NCBI GenBank assembly: GCA_020056225.1
Contig: JAGVIE010000025.1
Coordinates: 123,725-187,724 of the forward strand
DNA: 64,000 bases
Reading direction: 5' to 3'
DNA from: Bacteroidota bacterium
GTDB taxonomy: Bacteria > Bacteroidota > Ignavibacteria > UBA10030 > SZUA-254
Made by a program: the position numbers and the translations under genes. Position 1 is the stretch's first letter; every line of letters starts with the position of its first letter. The notes beneath the pieces were generated by a model, which was not told where the DNA came from, searched no databases, and saw nothing but the letters and a program-made list of their open reading frames with translations. Of this stretch, positions 18,701 to 29,334 are shown one piece after another.

Positions 18701-18991
18701 TTAAACATTTGCGAAGAGGTCGATCTTATCACCCTCTTTTAAAGTGACGATAGCTTTTTTGATGTGCGAAGTCTTTCCTTCAAATCGTCCGCGTTTAGTC
18801 ATTTGCGTTTTCGATTTTCCTTTGATATTGATCGTTCGTACATTCGTCACCGTTACATTAAATTTTTTCTCAACTGCACGTGCAATTTCAATCTTATTTG
18901 CCTTGAGATGAACTTCAAAAGCGTATATACCTTTCTCTTGAAGATTCGAAACTTTTTCTGTAACAATGGGCCTATAAATTATGCCTGTCAT
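18701..18991 (-). CDS. rplW: 50S ribosomal protein L23
   Basis: L23 at the tunnel exit is the docking site for trigger factor and the signal recognition particle. The pattern IYRPIVTEKVSNLQEKGIYAFEVHL, then KIEIARAVEKKFNVTVTNVRT is typical (only short parts quoted: IYRPIVTEK and KNVRT-like end). 96 residues, normal length. Between rplD and rplB. Confidence 0.97.
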   Translation of the reverse strand: MTGIIYRPIVTEKVSNLQEKGIYAFEVHLKANKIEIARAVEKKFNVTVTNVRTINIKGKSKTQMTKRGRFEGKTSHIKKAIVTLKEGDKIDLFANV

Positions 18992-19007
18992 AATTGCTTC
19001 TTCTTGA

Positions 19008-19631
19008 TTAGAATGTTTTTTCTAAAACTTCAACTGCGCTTTTTTGAATTAACAGCATCTGTGTATTGAGTATTTCGTACGTGGATGCTTTCGATGCTTC
19101 GATAATATTCAATCTGGGAATATTTCTGCCTGATCTGTAAACCATCTGGTCTGTTTTAGGCACGAGGAGTAATATTTTCTTTCCGCTCAATTCGAGAGCC
19201 TTGAGAATAGATGCCATTTCTTTTGTCATCGGTTTATCAAAAGAAAAATCTTCAACAACTTTGATAGATTCATCTTTTGCTTTATAACTTAAAGCCGACT
19301 TACGAGCAAGTTGTTTCACCTTCTGCGGGAGCTTCATCGAGTAATCATGCGGAACTGGTCCGAAGATTGTGCCGCCACCCTTCCATAACGGAGAACGCAG
19401 GGCGCCTATTCGTGCGCGTCCGGTGTGTTTTTGTTTCCACAATTTTTTACCGCTTCCGCTTACTTCACCGTAAGTTTTAGTCTTATGGGTACCCTGACGG
19501 CGGTTAGCAAGATATGTAATAACCGCCTGGTAGATTGCGTGATCGTTGGGCTGTATTTCAAATACATCCGGAGAAAGCGTTGCTTTTTCTCCGCTCAATG
19601 AACCGTCTTTTTTATAAATTTCGAGCTTCAT
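19008..19631 (-). CDS. rplD: 50S ribosomal protein L4
   Basis: L4 reaches into the exit tunnel and in gammaproteobacteria also represses the S10 operon. The segment KKLWKQKHTGRARIGALRSP, followed by a GGTIFGPVPHDYS loop, is the tunnel loop region of the family. 207 residues, normal. Between rplC and rplW. Whether it autoregulates here is unknown; a hairpin between rpsJ and rplC is a candidate site. Confidence 0.98.
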   Translation of the reverse strand: MKLEIYKKDGSLSGEKATLSPDVFEIQPNDHAIYQAVITYLANRRQGTHKTKTYGEVSGSGKKLWKQKHTGRARIGALRSPLWKGGGTIFGPVPHDYSMKLPQKVKQLARKSALSYKAKDESIKVVEDFSFDKPMTKEMASILKALELSGKKILLLVPKTDQMVYRSGRNIPRLNIIEASKASTYEILNTQMLLIQKSAVEVLEKTF

Positions 19632-19644
19632 AAATTCTCAGATA

Positions 19645-20271
19645 TTATTTCTCTTTGTGAATCTCAACGTAGCTATTATTATATCCGGGTATGGAGCCGC
19701 GAATTATAACTAAATTCGATTCCGGAACAATCTGTACGATGCGTAAATTTTTAACTGTAACATTATCGCCGCCCATGCGGCCCGCCATCTTCATTCCTTT
19801 AAATACTCGTGAAGGATATGAACTGGAACCGATCGATCCCGGTGCTCTTACGCGGTCACTCTGTCCGTGTGTTCTTAAACCACCACCAAAATGATGGCGC
19901 TTCACAACACCCTGGAATCCGTGCCCTTTGGATATCCCGCTGACCGAGACCGTATCACCTTTTGAGAACAGCGTCTCTATTTTCACCTCTGCGCCGACTT
20001 GAAATTTCGAAATGTCGAAACTTCTAAATTCAGTAAGAAGACGTTTCGGAGGAACGTTTGCCCGCTTGAAGTGGCCGGTTACCGGTTTATTGACAAGCCG
20101 AGGTTTTTTATCTTCGAAACCAAGCTGAATAGCCTCGTAGCCGTCTTTTTCTTTTGTTTTTATTTGAATGACATAACACGGACCTGCTTCTACGACTGTA
20201 CAGGGAACCGATTCACCTTTATCGTCGAAGATACTGGTCATGCCTATTTTTTTACCAAGAATACCACTCAT
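19645..20271 (-). CDS. rplC: 50S ribosomal protein L3
   Basis: L3 initiates large subunit assembly and has a finger that reaches toward the peptidyl transferase centre. [19 protein letters not shown] at the start and the [20 protein letters not shown] finger region followed by [19 protein letters not shown] are diagnostic. 208 residues. A 94-base gap separates it from rpsJ and contains a hairpin and a possible promoter. Confidence 0.98.
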   Translation of the reverse strand: MSGILGKKIGMTSIFDDKGESVPCTVVEAGPCYVIQIKTKEKDGYEAIQLGFEDKKPRLVNKPVTGHFKRANVPPKRLLTEFRSFDISKFQVGAEVKIETLFSKGDTVSVSGISKGHGFQGVVKRHHFGGGLRTHGQSDRVRAPGSIGSSSYPSRVFKGMKMAGRMGGDNVTVKNLRIVQIVPESNLVIIRGSIPGYNNSYVEIHKEK

Positions 20272-20305
20272 TGTTCAATTAACTCAAAGTAAATAAATCG
20301 TATCT

Positions 20306-20332
20306 CTCCAATGTCCGTTTCAGGACACGGAG
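20306..20332 (-). promoter_or_regulatory. Hairpin in the rpsJ-rplC gap (possible regulatory leader)
   Basis: Two paired blocks, 20306-20309 with 20329-20332 (CTCC/GGAG) and 20313-20316 with 20323-20326 (GTCC/GGAC), form an interrupted stem-loop within an unusually wide gap for this operon. Without a T-run it does not look like a terminator. It could be a control site for rplC onward, but this is inference only. Confidence 0.4.
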
Positions 20333-20333
20333 C

Positions 20334-20362
20334 TAATTACAGTAATATATTTTATTTGTGAA
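20334..20362 (-). promoter_or_regulatory. Possible internal promoter upstream of rplC
   Basis: On the minus strand TTCACA (20357-20362) and TAATTA (20334-20339) are 17 bases apart, immediately after the rpsJ stop. Transcription from here would begin at about the base of the hairpin at 20306-20332. The -10 match is weak, so this is tentative. Confidence 0.3.
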
Positions 20363-20365
20363 AAA

Positions 20366-20674
20366 TTAGACTTTTATTTCCACATCGACGCCAGCGGGAA
20401 GCTCAAGCTTCATCAACGAATCAACCGTCTTGTTAGACGAATTGAGTATATCGATTAGGCGCTTATGGGACCGCATTTCAAACTGTTCGCGCGATTTCTT
20501 GTCTACATTGGGAGAGCGCAAAACAGTATACAACGTATGTTTCGTCGGCAATGGAATTGGACCGGATACGATAGCACCCGTAGACTTCACTGTCTTGATG
20601 ATTTTTTCCGCCGATTTATCGATCAGCGTATGATCATATGACTTAAGTTTTATTCGTATCTTTTGTCCAGCCAC
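20366..20674 (-). CDS. rpsJ: 30S ribosomal protein S10
   Basis: S10 lies in the 30S head and, with NusB, forms part of the antitermination complex. [21 protein letters not shown] and the [20 protein letters not shown] loop with [18 protein letters not shown] are typical (spread over about residues 5-75). 102 residues, normal length. It follows tuf by 27 bases, joining the str and S10 operons. Confidence 0.98.
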   Translation of the reverse strand: MAGQKIRIKLKSYDHTLIDKSAEKIIKTVKSTGAIVSGPIPLPTKHTLYTVLRSPNVDKKSREQFEMRSHKRLIDILNSSNKTVDSLMKLELPAGVDVEIKV

Positions 20675-20701
20675 TTGATGCGTTCCTTAAATTAAATTTA
20701 T

Positions 20702-21913
20702 TTATTCTACAATCTTCGTCACAACACCTGCGCCAACCGTATGTCCGCCTTCACGAATAGCGAATCGTAATCCTTCTTCCATGGCGATCGGTGATATTAA
20801 TTCGATTGATAGGTTATCCACGTTATCTCCGGGCATAACCATTTCGGTTCCGGCAGGTAATGTGCCGACACCGGTTACGTCTGTTGTACGGAAATAGAAT
20901 TGAGGACGATATCCGCTGAAAAATGGAGTATGACGTCCACCTTCTTCTTTTTTCAATACATATACCTGTGCTGTAAATTTCGTATGGGGCGTGATGCTGC
21001 CCGGTTTTGCTATAACCATACCTCGTTCGAGATCATTCTTCTCAACGCCACGCAATAATAAACCGGCATTATCTCCAGCTTGAACTTCGTCTAATTCCTT
21101 ACGGAACATTTCTGCGCCGGTGATAACAGTTTTCTTATGTGCACCAAGACCGATAACTTCAACTTCATCGCCTACCTTCGCTTTGCCTCTTTCAACACGA
21201 CCAGTTCCGACTGTACCACGACCGGTGATAGAAAATACGTCTTCAATCGGCATTAAGAATGGTTTGTCAATTTCGCGCTTTGGTATCGGTATGTAACTAT
21301 CAACCGCCGCCATCAAATCCATAATTGGTTTGAATGCCGGGTCATCAGCTTTTGAATCAGGCAATATCGCTCTTTCCATTGCTTTCAATGCACTACCGCG
21401 AACGATTGGAATTTCATCGCCGGGAAATTCATATTTTTTCAGAAGATCTCTCAGTTCCATCTCAACTAATTCTATAAGCTCCGGATCATCCACCATATCG
21501 ACCTTATTGAGGAAAACTACCATACGGGGAACACCAACTTGCCTGGCAAGGAGAATATGTTCACGCGTTTGCGGCATTGGTCCATCGTTAGCGGCAACAA
21601 CCAGGATAGCGCCATCCATTTGCGCGGCGCCTGTGATCATGTTCTTAATATAATCAGCATGACCTGGGCAATCTACGTGCGCGTAGTGGCGTTTGTCCGT
21701 CGAATATTCGACGTGCGCAACAGCGATAGTGATACCGCGCTCGCGCTCTTCAGGTGCGTTATCGATACTATCGAATGTGCGTACCGCCGATAATCCTTTC
21801 TTACTCAGCACCATCGTGATTGCTGCAGTAAGGGTTGTTTTTCCATGATCGATGTGACCGATGGTTCCCACATTAAGATGCGGTTTATCTCGATTGAATT
21901 TTTCTTTTGCCAT
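20702..21913 (-). CDS. tuf: Elongation factor Tu
   Basis: GTPase that delivers aminoacyl-tRNA to the ribosomal A site. G1 is GHIDHGKT at residues 19-26, with DCPGHADY (G3) and NKVDMV (G4) following. Domains 2 and 3 follow, ending with [15 protein letters not shown]. 403 residues is standard. It lies in the str operon between fusA and rpsJ. It is the only tuf gene in the window: the second locus where many bacteria carry a tuf copy (between tRNA-Thr and tRNA-Trp) holds rpmG instead. Confidence 0.99.
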   Translation of the reverse strand: MAKEKFNRDKPHLNVGTIGHIDHGKTTLTAAITMVLSKKGLSAVRTFDSIDNAPEERERGITIAVAHVEYSTDKRHYAHVDCPGHADYIKNMITGAAQMDGAILVVAANDGPMPQTREHILLARQVGVPRMVVFLNKVDMVDDPELIELVEMELRDLLKKYEFPGDEIPIVRGSALKAMERAILPDSKADDPAFKPIMDLMAAVDSYIPIPKREIDKPFLMPIEDVFSITGRGTVGTGRVERGKAKVGDEVEVIGLGAHKKTVITGAEMFRKELDEVQAGDNAGLLLRGVEKNDLERGMVIAKPGSITPHTKFTAQVYVLKKEEGGRHTPFFSGYRPQFYFRTTDVTGVGTLPAGTEMVMPGDNVDNLSIELISPIAMEEGLRFAIREGGHTVGAGVVTKIVE

Positions 21914-21965
21914 TTTTTAATCTCCTTATAGCTGAGAGGATTTAAAAAGAATTTAATTAATAAAC

Positions 21966-24068
21966 TTATGCTGTTACTGCTTCTTTACCTTTAACTTTTT
22001 CTACGATCTCGTCGGCTATGCTCTGAGGAACTTCATCGTAGTACGCGAACTGCATAGTATAAATTGCGCGACCCTGGCTCATAGAGCGTAGCTGAGTTGA
22101 ATAACCGAACATTTCGGATAAAGGTACTTTTGCTTTAATTATCTGGGCATCTTTGCGCGTACTCAATCCTTCAATCTTACCGCGCCGTGAACTCAGATCA
22201 CCCATAACATCGCCCATATATTCTTCCGGTGTGATTACCTCAACTGCCATGATCGGCTCGAGTAGTACGGGATCAGCTTTCCGGGCGGCTTCTTTAAATG
22301 CGATTGAACCAGCGATTTTAAATGCCATCTCCGATGAATCAACATCGTGGTAAGACCCGTCAAACAATTTTATTTTTATATCTTCAACCGGATAACCAGC
22401 GAGCACACCGTTGCGCATCGCTTCAACGATTCCTTCCGAAACAGGATTAATATATTCTCTTGGGATAACACCGCCAACTATCGCGTTCTCGAACTCGTAA
22501 CCCTTTCCTTTTTCGTTCGGTTCAACAATTATCCATACATGTCCGAATTGACCGCGGCCGCCGGACTGGCGAACAAATTTTCCTTCCTGTTCGATTCTCT
22601 TCCTGATAGTTTCTTTATAGGCAACCTGAGGTCTGCCGACATTCGCTGCAACACGGAATTCCCGTTTCATACGGTCGATTATTATTTCGAGATGAAGCTC
22701 ACCCATTCCGCTGATGATAGTCTGCCCTGTTTCTTCGTTTGTTGAGACTTTAAATGTCGGATCTTCTTCTGATAGTTTCGCAAGCGCTTCACCCATCTTT
22801 TCCTGATCGGCTTTTGTTTTGGGTTCGATGGCAACCGATATAACGGGGTCGGGGAATTCCATTTTCTCTAGAATGATCGGATCATCTTCTGTGCAGAGCG
22901 TCTCGCCTGTCTTTGTATGCTTTAACCCAACTACTGCAACGATATCACCTGTATATGCTTCATCGATATCTTCCCTATGATTAGCATGCATCCGGAGGAG
23001 GCGACCGACTCGCTCTTTCTTACCCGATGTCGGGTTGTAAATATATGAGCCTGCTTCCAACGTACCGCTATAAACACGCATGAAAGTTAACTTACCAACG
23101 TAAGGATCTGTCATTATCTTAAAAGCTAAAGCAGTGAAATTCTCACTGTCACTGACCTTGCGGATTATATGATCCCGCATATTAATATGATGTCCGAATA
23201 CTTCTCCTGCAGAAACATCAACGGGTGATGGTAAGAAATCAACGACAGCATCCATTAAGCCTTGAACGCCTTTATTTTTAAACGATGACCCGCAGAGTAC
23301 CGGTACAATGCTTACCTTTACACATGCGCTGCGAAGTACATTTTTAATTTCTTTCGGAGAAATTTCTTTTCCTTCAAGATATTTTTCGAGCAACGTGTCA
23401 TTTTCATCCGAAACAGCTTCTAACATCTTTGTGCGCCATTCTTGCGCCTTCTTTTTAAGTCCCTGAGGGATTTCGATTTCATCCCAAGTTGTTCCTGAAC
23501 CACCCTCGTGAAATATCCGGGCTTTCATTGTGATCAGATCGATATAACCAGTAAACAACTCACCTTCCCCGATTGGTATCTGGATCGGAACTGCATTCGC
23601 ACTGAGCCGCGTTTTCATCATCTCGATCACATTAAAGAAGTCAGCGCCAACACGATCCATTTTATTCACGAATGCCAATCTTGGCACGCCATATTTATCT
23701 GCTTGTCTCCAAACCGTTTCAGATTGCGGCTCAACACCACCGACAGCACAAAAAAGTGCGACAGCACCATCGAGCACTCTGAGTGAACGTTCGACTTCTA
23801 CCGTAAAATCGACATGCCCCGGTGTATCGATGATATTGATCCTATGGTTGTCCCAGAAACACGTTGTCGCGGCACTTGTGATAGTGATATCGCGTTCTTT
23901 TTCCTGCTCCATCCAATCCATCGTCGCTGCGCCATCATGTACTTCTCCCATCCGATGAAGAATACCTGTGTAAAAAAGTATTCGTTCGGTGGTAGTAGTT
24001 TTTCCTGCATCAATATGAGCCATGATGCCGATATTTCGAGTTCTATTTAAGGGGTATATTCTTGCCAT
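21966..24068 (-). CDS. fusA: Elongation factor G
   Basis: GTPase that drives translocation on the ribosome. G1 is AHIDAGKT at residues 17-24, followed by DTPGHVDF and [10 protein letters not shown]. The five-domain layout over 700 residues is normal, with domain IV including [10 protein letters not shown] and the later [13 protein letters not shown] segment. It lies in the str operon between rpsG (45 bases upstream) and tuf. Confidence 0.99.
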   Translation of the reverse strand: MARIYPLNRTRNIGIMAHIDAGKTTTTERILFYTGILHRMGEVHDGAATMDWMEQEKERDITITSAATTCFWDNHRINIIDTPGHVDFTVEVERSLRVLDGAVALFCAVGGVEPQSETVWRQADKYGVPRLAFVNKMDRVGADFFNVIEMMKTRLSANAVPIQIPIGEGELFTGYIDLITMKARIFHEGGSGTTWDEIEIPQGLKKKAQEWRTKMLEAVSDENDTLLEKYLEGKEISPKEIKNVLRSACVKVSIVPVLCGSSFKNKGVQGLMDAVVDFLPSPVDVSAGEVFGHHINMRDHIIRKVSDSENFTALAFKIMTDPYVGKLTFMRVYSGTLEAGSYIYNPTSGKKERVGRLLRMHANHREDIDEAYTGDIVAVVGLKHTKTGETLCTEDDPIILEKMEFPDPVISVAIEPKTKADQEKMGEALAKLSEEDPTFKVSTNEETGQTIISGMGELHLEIIIDRMKREFRVAANVGRPQVAYKETIRKRIEQEGKFVRQSGGRGQFGHVWIIVEPNEKGKGYEFENAIVGGVIPREYINPVSEGIVEAMRNGVLAGYPVEDIKIKLFDGSYHDVDSSEMAFKIAGSIAFKEAARKADPVLLEPIMAVEVITPEEYMGDVMGDLSSRRGKIEGLSTRKDAQIIKAKVPLSEMFGYSTQLRSMSQGRAIYTMQFAYYDEVPQSIADEIVEKVKGKEAVTA

Positions 24069-24113
24069 TCGTATCTAAACCTTATTCCAATCCAATCATT
24101 TTTCTAAGTATCA

Positions 24114-24584
24114 TTACCATTTGAAATGTGCAAATGCCTTATTGGCTTCCGCCATTTTATGAGTATCTTCTCTTTTTTTAACTGAGTTACCGTCGTTGTT
24201 CGCAGCTGCCATCAGCTCAGAAGCTAACTTCAATGACATCGATTTATCTTTACGGTCATTAGCGTAATTAATTAACCACCTAATTGCCAGAGCTACACTC
24301 CGGTCAGCGCGAACTTCTGTCGGGATTTGATATGTTGCGCCGCCGACTCTTCTTGCGCGAATTTCCAATAGGGGTTTGACATTGTTCATCGCTTTTTTAA
24401 AGACGTCAAATCCAGACGTATCCTTTGATCGTTCAGAAATAATATCGAACGCATCATATACAATTTTTCTAGCTAAGTGTTTCTTGCCTTGTTTTAAAAC
24501 ACTATTAATGAACCTTGCGACCAGAATGTCGTTAAATTTTGGGTCGGGGGCGATTAATCTTTTTGCTGCTGTTTTTTTTCTCAT
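24114..24584 (-). CDS. rpsG: 30S ribosomal protein S7
   Basis: S7 nucleates assembly of the 30S head and contacts the E site. Start MRKKTAAKRLIAPDPKFND, the KPLLEIRARRVGGATYQIP beta-arm and the DTHKMAEANKAFAHFKW end are typical. 156 residues, the usual bacterial length. Five bases after rpsL. Confidence 0.98.
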   Translation of the reverse strand: MRKKTAAKRLIAPDPKFNDILVARFINSVLKQGKKHLARKIVYDAFDIISERSKDTSGFDVFKKAMNNVKPLLEIRARRVGGATYQIPTEVRADRSVALAIRWLINYANDRKDKSMSLKLASELMAAANNDGNSVKKREDTHKMAEANKAFAHFKW

Positions 24585-24589
24585 AATAA

Positions 24590-24964
24590 CTATAATTTCG
24601 GTTTCTTAGCACCATACTTTGATCTGCCTTGTTTTCTGTCTGTCACGCCGGCAGCATCAAGTGTTCCTCTGATTATATGATAACGAACACCTGGTAGATC
24701 CTTGACTCTTCCGCCTCGGATTAAAACTATCGAATGTTCCTGTAAATTATGCCCTTCACCTGGAATATAGGCTGTAACCTCTATTCCATTAGTGAGGCGA
24801 ACACGCGCTACCTTCCGAAGAGCAGAATTCGGTTTTTTAGGGGTTGTTGTATAAACCCTTGTACAAACCCCCCTTTTTTGGGGAGATTGCTGGAGAGCGG
24901 GAGCTTTGCTCTTCCATGTTACATCTTCTCTACTAAGTCTAATTAGCTGATTTATTGTGGGCAA
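24590..24964 (-). CDS. rpsL: 30S ribosomal protein S12 (TTG start)
   Basis: S12 lies at the decoding centre and controls accuracy. [13 protein letters not shown] at the start matches the family exactly, and its initiator codon is TTG (24962-24964) with a good GGAG Shine-Dalgarno sequence nine bases ahead, so the start is well supported. The [17 protein letters not shown] loop and the [25 protein letters not shown] region carry the usual lysines at the streptomycin-sensitive positions (about 43 and 88). First gene of the str operon. Confidence 0.98.
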   Translation of the reverse strand: MPTINQLIRLSREDVTWKSKAPALQQSPQKRGVCTRVYTTTPKKPNSALRKVARVRLTNGIEVTAYIPGEGHNLQEHSIVLIRGGRVKDLPGVRYHIIRGTLDAAGVTDRKQGRSKYGAKKPKL

Positions 24965-24998
24965 AAAATGACGCTCCTATAATTTAACAAAGTTTGTA

Positions 24999-25027
24999 AA
25001 TATATGAAATTTTTCGGTGTTTGTCAA
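24999..25027 (-). promoter_or_regulatory. str operon promoter upstream of rpsL
   Basis: Minus-strand TTGACA (25022-25027, a perfect -35 box) and TATATT (24999-25004) are exactly 17 bases apart, placing a transcription start near 24992, about 28 bases before rpsL. The -35 box lies just past the rpoC stop. No terminator is seen after rpoC, so the str genes may be read both from this promoter and from rpoBC. Confidence 0.8.
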
Positions 25028-25045
25028 CACTGGCTAATTATATTA

Positions 25046-28000
25046 TTAAGTTGCCTTCTCTTTTCTACGAATTTTTTTCTTTTCGACCACTTCTTCAATA
25101 GGTTCAATTTCAATCTGTACGTCTTCAGTGCTGGGAGTAACAATAATATTTCTGAATTTCTTAAGTCCAGTTCCGGCAGGAATAAGATGACCCATTATCA
25201 CATTTTCTTTCAAGCCAAGTAGATAGTCAACTTTTCCTTCGATTGCCGCATCCGTTAAAACTTTAGTTGTCTCTTGAAAAGATGCCGCTGAAATGAAACT
25301 TTCAGTCGACAACGCAGCCTGCGTTATTCCGAGAAGAATTGGCTCGGCAGTTGCCGGTTCAGCATCTCTGAACTCGACTATTTTCTTGCTCTTCTTTCGC
25401 AAGTCAGTATTAACTTCACGGATTTTTTTCTTTGAAATAATCTGACCGTTCTTAAGTTTCGAGTCACCCTTACCGGTAATATTAACTTGATCTTTTAAAA
25501 TTTCATTTTGTTCATTGACGCTTTGGATATCTACATAATCTTCTTCAAGAAAAGGTGTGTCTCCCGGATCGATAATCCTAACTTTTTGCATCATTTGACG
25601 AACGATAACTTCGACATGTTTATCATTAATCTTGACACCTTGCATACGATATACTTCCTGAATTTCATTAACCAGATATTCTTCAACAGATCCTACACCT
25701 TTGATCCGGAGAATATCATGCGGATCAATTGCACCGTCCGACAACCTCTCGCCTGCACGTATTACATCGTTATCTTGAATTAGAACGTGTTTTCCCAATG
25801 GTATCATATAGTGCCGTTCATCCATACCGTCATGACTTTTAACGATGATCTCTCGCGATCCTCTTTTTTGTAGACCAAATCTCACGACACCATCAATTTC
25901 AGAAACGATAGCGGGATCGGCTGGACTGCGAGCTTCGAATAATTCGGTCACCCGCGGCAGACCACCGGTAATATCTCTCGTCTTACCACTGTCTCGCGGT
26001 ATCTTTACCAGTACCGTTCCAGCCTGGACACTCTCACCATCATTGACTCCAAGGTGCGATCTTGTTGGGATTATATAACTGCCAATCGTTTGTCCTTCTT
26101 CGTTCGTAACAAGAAGCGACGGACTCAATGATCGATCTCGTGTATCTATTACAACTTTTTGTATGTGTCCTGTTTGTTCATCAGGTTCTTCACGATACGT
26201 TACGTTCTCTTTCAAGTCCTGATATTTAACTATGCCGGGATGCTCAGAAATAATAACAGCATTATAAGGATCCCACTCATAAATTATTTCACCTTTCCGG
26301 ACTGAGGTTCCATCGGCAACAAGAAGAGTCGCTCCGTAAGGAACATCATATTTGGTTAACACACGATTATCCGAGTCGACAATATGTATTATTCCACTGC
26401 GTCCCAAAACTATAAGTTTACCGTCCGCATCTATCTGCTTGAGAAATTTAATTCCATCGTATTTTACTTTACCATCAAATTTTGAAACAATTTGAGATTG
26501 AGTAGCAATCAAGCTTGCCGTTCCACCTGTATGGAATGTTCTCAACGTCAATTGAGTACCAGGCTCACCAATGGATTGTGCCGCAATAATCCCTACCGGC
26601 TCACCGGGTTCAACAATCTTCGATGTTGTAAGATTTCTTCCATAGCACTTGGCACAAATACCACGCTTTGCCTCACACGCGAGAACAGACCGTATTTCTA
26701 CGGTTTCGATGGATGTTTCGGCAATTGCAATTGCTTTTTTCTCATCGATTTCTTCTCCGCCCTTCACAATGACAATTTTTGTGAGCGGGTCTATGACATC
26801 GTGAACAGCAACACGACCTGAAATTCTTTCTGCTAAAGGTTCTTTAACATCCTCTCCCTCTTTCAACGCACCGGTGATTACACCACGGATAGTACCGCAA
26901 TCATTGACTGAGACTATTGCATCTTGTGCAACATCGACCAATCGACGCGTTAGATATCCGGCATCGGCAGTTTTCAGAGCTGTATCAGCAAGACCTTTTC
27001 GTGCACCGTGGGTTGAGATGAAATATTCGAGGATTGACAAACCCTCACGGAAATTCGCGATGATCGGGTTCTCGATCAATTCACCTGTTGCACCCGACAT
27101 ACTCTTTTGCGGTTTCGCCATCAATCCGCGCATACCTGCAAGTTGTCGTACTTGCTCCTTCGATCCTCTTGCACCGGAATCCACCATCATATATAAAGAA
27201 TTGAATCCTTCACGATCATGCTGGAGCGCATCGAATAGACGTTCTGCAACTTTGTTAGTCGTTCTTGTCCAGATATCGATTACTTTATTGTATCTTTCGC
27301 CGTTTGTAATAAATCCCCTGTAATATTGATTCTGTACATTATCGACGTCTTTTAAAGCTTTTGTGATAATATCATCTTTTTCTTTGGGAATAATAACGTC
27401 ACCGATACTAACCGACAGACCGCTTTTTGTTGCATATCTGAAACCCAGTTCTTTTAAATTATCAAGGAACTCTGCAGTCCGAAGATTTCCGCAGGTTCGG
27501 AAAGCTGTCAGTATTATTTGGATTAATCGTTTTTTATTAAGCAACTCGTTTATGAAACCGAGTTCACTGGGAACAATTTGATTAAACATGACTCTACCAG
27601 TTGTCGTATCGACAAGTGAATTATTAATTTTTACTTTTATCCGTGTGTGTAACCCAATTTTCCCGGCATTATGAGCAATGATCACTTCATCCTGCGATGA
27701 AAACATTTTTCCTTCCCCTGTATCACCTGCCCGAGATTTAGTCAGATAGTATAAACCTAAAACCTGATCCTGAGTGGGATGTACGATGGGTGAACCATTA
27801 GAAGGCGAAAGAATATTATGACTCGAAAGCATCAGTATACGCGCTTCAAGTTGCGCATCATAAGACAGTGGAACGTGAACAGCCATCTGGTCACCATCGA
27901 AATCGGCGTTGAATGCTGTACAGACCATTGGATGAATCTGAATAGCTTTGCCTTCTACTAATACTGGCTGAAATGCCTGGATGCCAAGCCTATGTAATGT

Positions 28001-29317
28001 TGGGGCACGATTAAGAAGTACCGGATGACCATCTATTATGTTCTCGAGGATTTCCCAAACTTCCTGTCCCTTTTTATCAACCATTTTCTTTGCGCTTTTT
28101 ACAGTCTTTACGAGACCACGCTCGATGAGTTTACGAATAATAAAAGGCTTGAACAACTCGACAGCCATATCTTTAGGCAAGCCACATTCGTGCAGTTTGA
28201 GTTCCGGTCCAACGACGATGACTGATCGTCCTGAATAATCGACTCGTTTGCCGAGCAGATTTTGTCGGAAGCGTCCCTGTTTTCCTTTCAGCATATCTGA
28301 AAGTGATTTTAAAGCGCGGTTATTATCGGACCGAACAGCATTAGCGCGACGAGAATTATCGAATAACGAATCGACAGCTTCCTGCAACATTCGTTTTTCA
28401 TTACGCAAAATTACTTCGGGGGCTTTGATCTCGATTAATCTTTTCAAACGATTATTTCGGATGATGACCCTTCTGTACAGATCATTCAAGTCCGAGGTTG
28501 CAAATCGACCACCTTCGAGTGGAACAAGAGGACGTAATTCCGGCGGGATCACCGGAACAACATCGAGTACCATCCACTCCGGTTTGTTAATAGGTCTTTC
28601 TTCTCTCTCACGGAATGCCTCAATTACCGAGAGACGTTTTAGCATCTCTTGTTTCTTCTGAAGAGAAGGTTCAGTCTTAACATCGGCGCGCAGTTGGACG
28701 GCAATTGATTCGATCTGTACCCTTTTAAGAAGGTCTTTGATTGCGTCTCCACCAATTTTTGCTATGAACTTCTTTTCATCGCTATCTTCAAGATGCTGGT
28801 TTTTCTCCGGCAACGATGCTAACACATCGTAATATTGTTCCTCAGAAAGCAAATCCATTTTCTGCAATCCGGTAGGACCCGGTTGTATTACAACGTACGA
28901 CTCGTAATAGATTACCCTCTCCAAATCTTTTCCACTTAAACCGAGAATATTGCCAATTTTTGACGGGGCAGACCGGAAATACCAAATATGTACAATCGGA
29001 ACAGCGAGTGAGATGTGTCCCATCCGTTCTCGGCGAACACTCTTCTGAGTTACCTCGACACCGCATCGGTCGCAGATAATACCTTTATACCGAATGCGTT
29101 TATACTTACCACAGTGACATTCCCAATCCCGTACAGGACCGAAAATTTTCTCACAGAACAATCCATCCTTTTCCGGACGGAACGATCTATAATTGACCGT
29201 CTCGGGTTTGGTTACTTCACCATGCGATCTCGACAGAATTAAATCTGACGAGGCAAGCGTAATAGTAATTTTACCGAAATTCTTCTTTAACAGATTTTCA
29301 TGTGATGTGAATGCCAT
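25046..29317 (-). CDS. rpoC: RNA polymerase beta-prime subunit
   Basis: Catalytic clamp-forming subunit of RNA polymerase. An N-terminal zinc-binding region with Cys67, Cys69, Cys82 and Cys85, the catalytic magnesium motif NADFDGD at about residues 470-476, a second zinc site ([11 protein letters not shown], about 880-890) and the trigger loop region with [16 protein letters not shown] are seen in order. 1423 residues. It follows rpoB by 17 bases. No split or large insertion is evident. Confidence 0.99.
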   Translation of the reverse strand: MAFTSHENLLKKNFGKITITLASSDLILSRSHGEVTKPETVNYRSFRPEKDGLFCEKIFGPVRDWECHCGKYKRIRYKGIICDRCGVEVTQKSVRRERMGHISLAVPIVHIWYFRSAPSKIGNILGLSGKDLERVIYYESYVVIQPGPTGLQKMDLLSEEQYYDVLASLPEKNQHLEDSDEKKFIAKIGGDAIKDLLKRVQIESIAVQLRADVKTEPSLQKKQEMLKRLSVIEAFREREERPINKPEWMVLDVVPVIPPELRPLVPLEGGRFATSDLNDLYRRVIIRNNRLKRLIEIKAPEVILRNEKRMLQEAVDSLFDNSRRANAVRSDNNRALKSLSDMLKGKQGRFRQNLLGKRVDYSGRSVIVVGPELKLHECGLPKDMAVELFKPFIIRKLIERGLVKTVKSAKKMVDKKGQEVWEILENIIDGHPVLLNRAPTLHRLGIQAFQPVLVEGKAIQIHPMVCTAFNADFDGDQMAVHVPLSYDAQLEARILMLSSHNILSPSNGSPIVHPTQDQVLGLYYLTKSRAGDTGEGKMFSSQDEVIIAHNAGKIGLHTRIKVKINNSLVDTTTGRVMFNQIVPSELGFINELLNKKRLIQIILTAFRTCGNLRTAEFLDNLKELGFRYATKSGLSVSIGDVIIPKEKDDIITKALKDVDNVQNQYYRGFITNGERYNKVIDIWTRTTNKVAERLFDALQHDREGFNSLYMMVDSGARGSKEQVRQLAGMRGLMAKPQKSMSGATGELIENPIIANFREGLSILEYFISTHGARKGLADTALKTADAGYLTRRLVDVAQDAIVSVNDCGTIRGVITGALKEGEDVKEPLAERISGRVAVHDVIDPLTKIVIVKGGEEIDEKKAIAIAETSIETVEIRSVLACEAKRGICAKCYGRNLTTSKIVEPGEPVGIIAAQSIGEPGTQLTLRTFHTGGTASLIATQSQIVSKFDGKVKYDGIKFLKQIDADGKLIVLGRSGIIHIVDSDNRVLTKYDVPYGATLLVADGTSVRKGEIIYEWDPYNAVIISEHPGIVKYQDLKENVTYREEPDEQTGHIQKVVIDTRDRSLSPSLLVTNEEGQTIGSYIIPTRSHLGVNDGESVQAGTVLVKIPRDSGKTRDITGGLPRVTELFEARSPADPAIVSEIDGVVRFGLQKRGSREIIVKSHDGMDERHYMIPLGKHVLIQDNDVIRAGERLSDGAIDPHDILRIKGVGSVEEYLVNEIQEVYRMQGVKINDKHVEVIVRQMMQKVRIIDPGDTPFLEEDYVDIQSVNEQNEILKDQVNITGKGDSKLKNGQIISKKKIREVNTDLRKKSKKIVEFRDAEPATAEPILLGITQAALSTESFISAASFQETTKVLTDAAIEGKVDYLLGLKENVIMGHLIPAGTGLKKFRNIIVTPSTEDVQIEIEPIEEVVEKKKIRRKEKAT

Positions 29318-29334
29318 GATATCTCCATTCTCTT

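Noticed and set aside
26874..27323. Long open frames on the plus strand opposite rpoC and rpoB
   Set aside because: They are shadows of strongly conserved coding DNA and have no family match or ribosome binding site.
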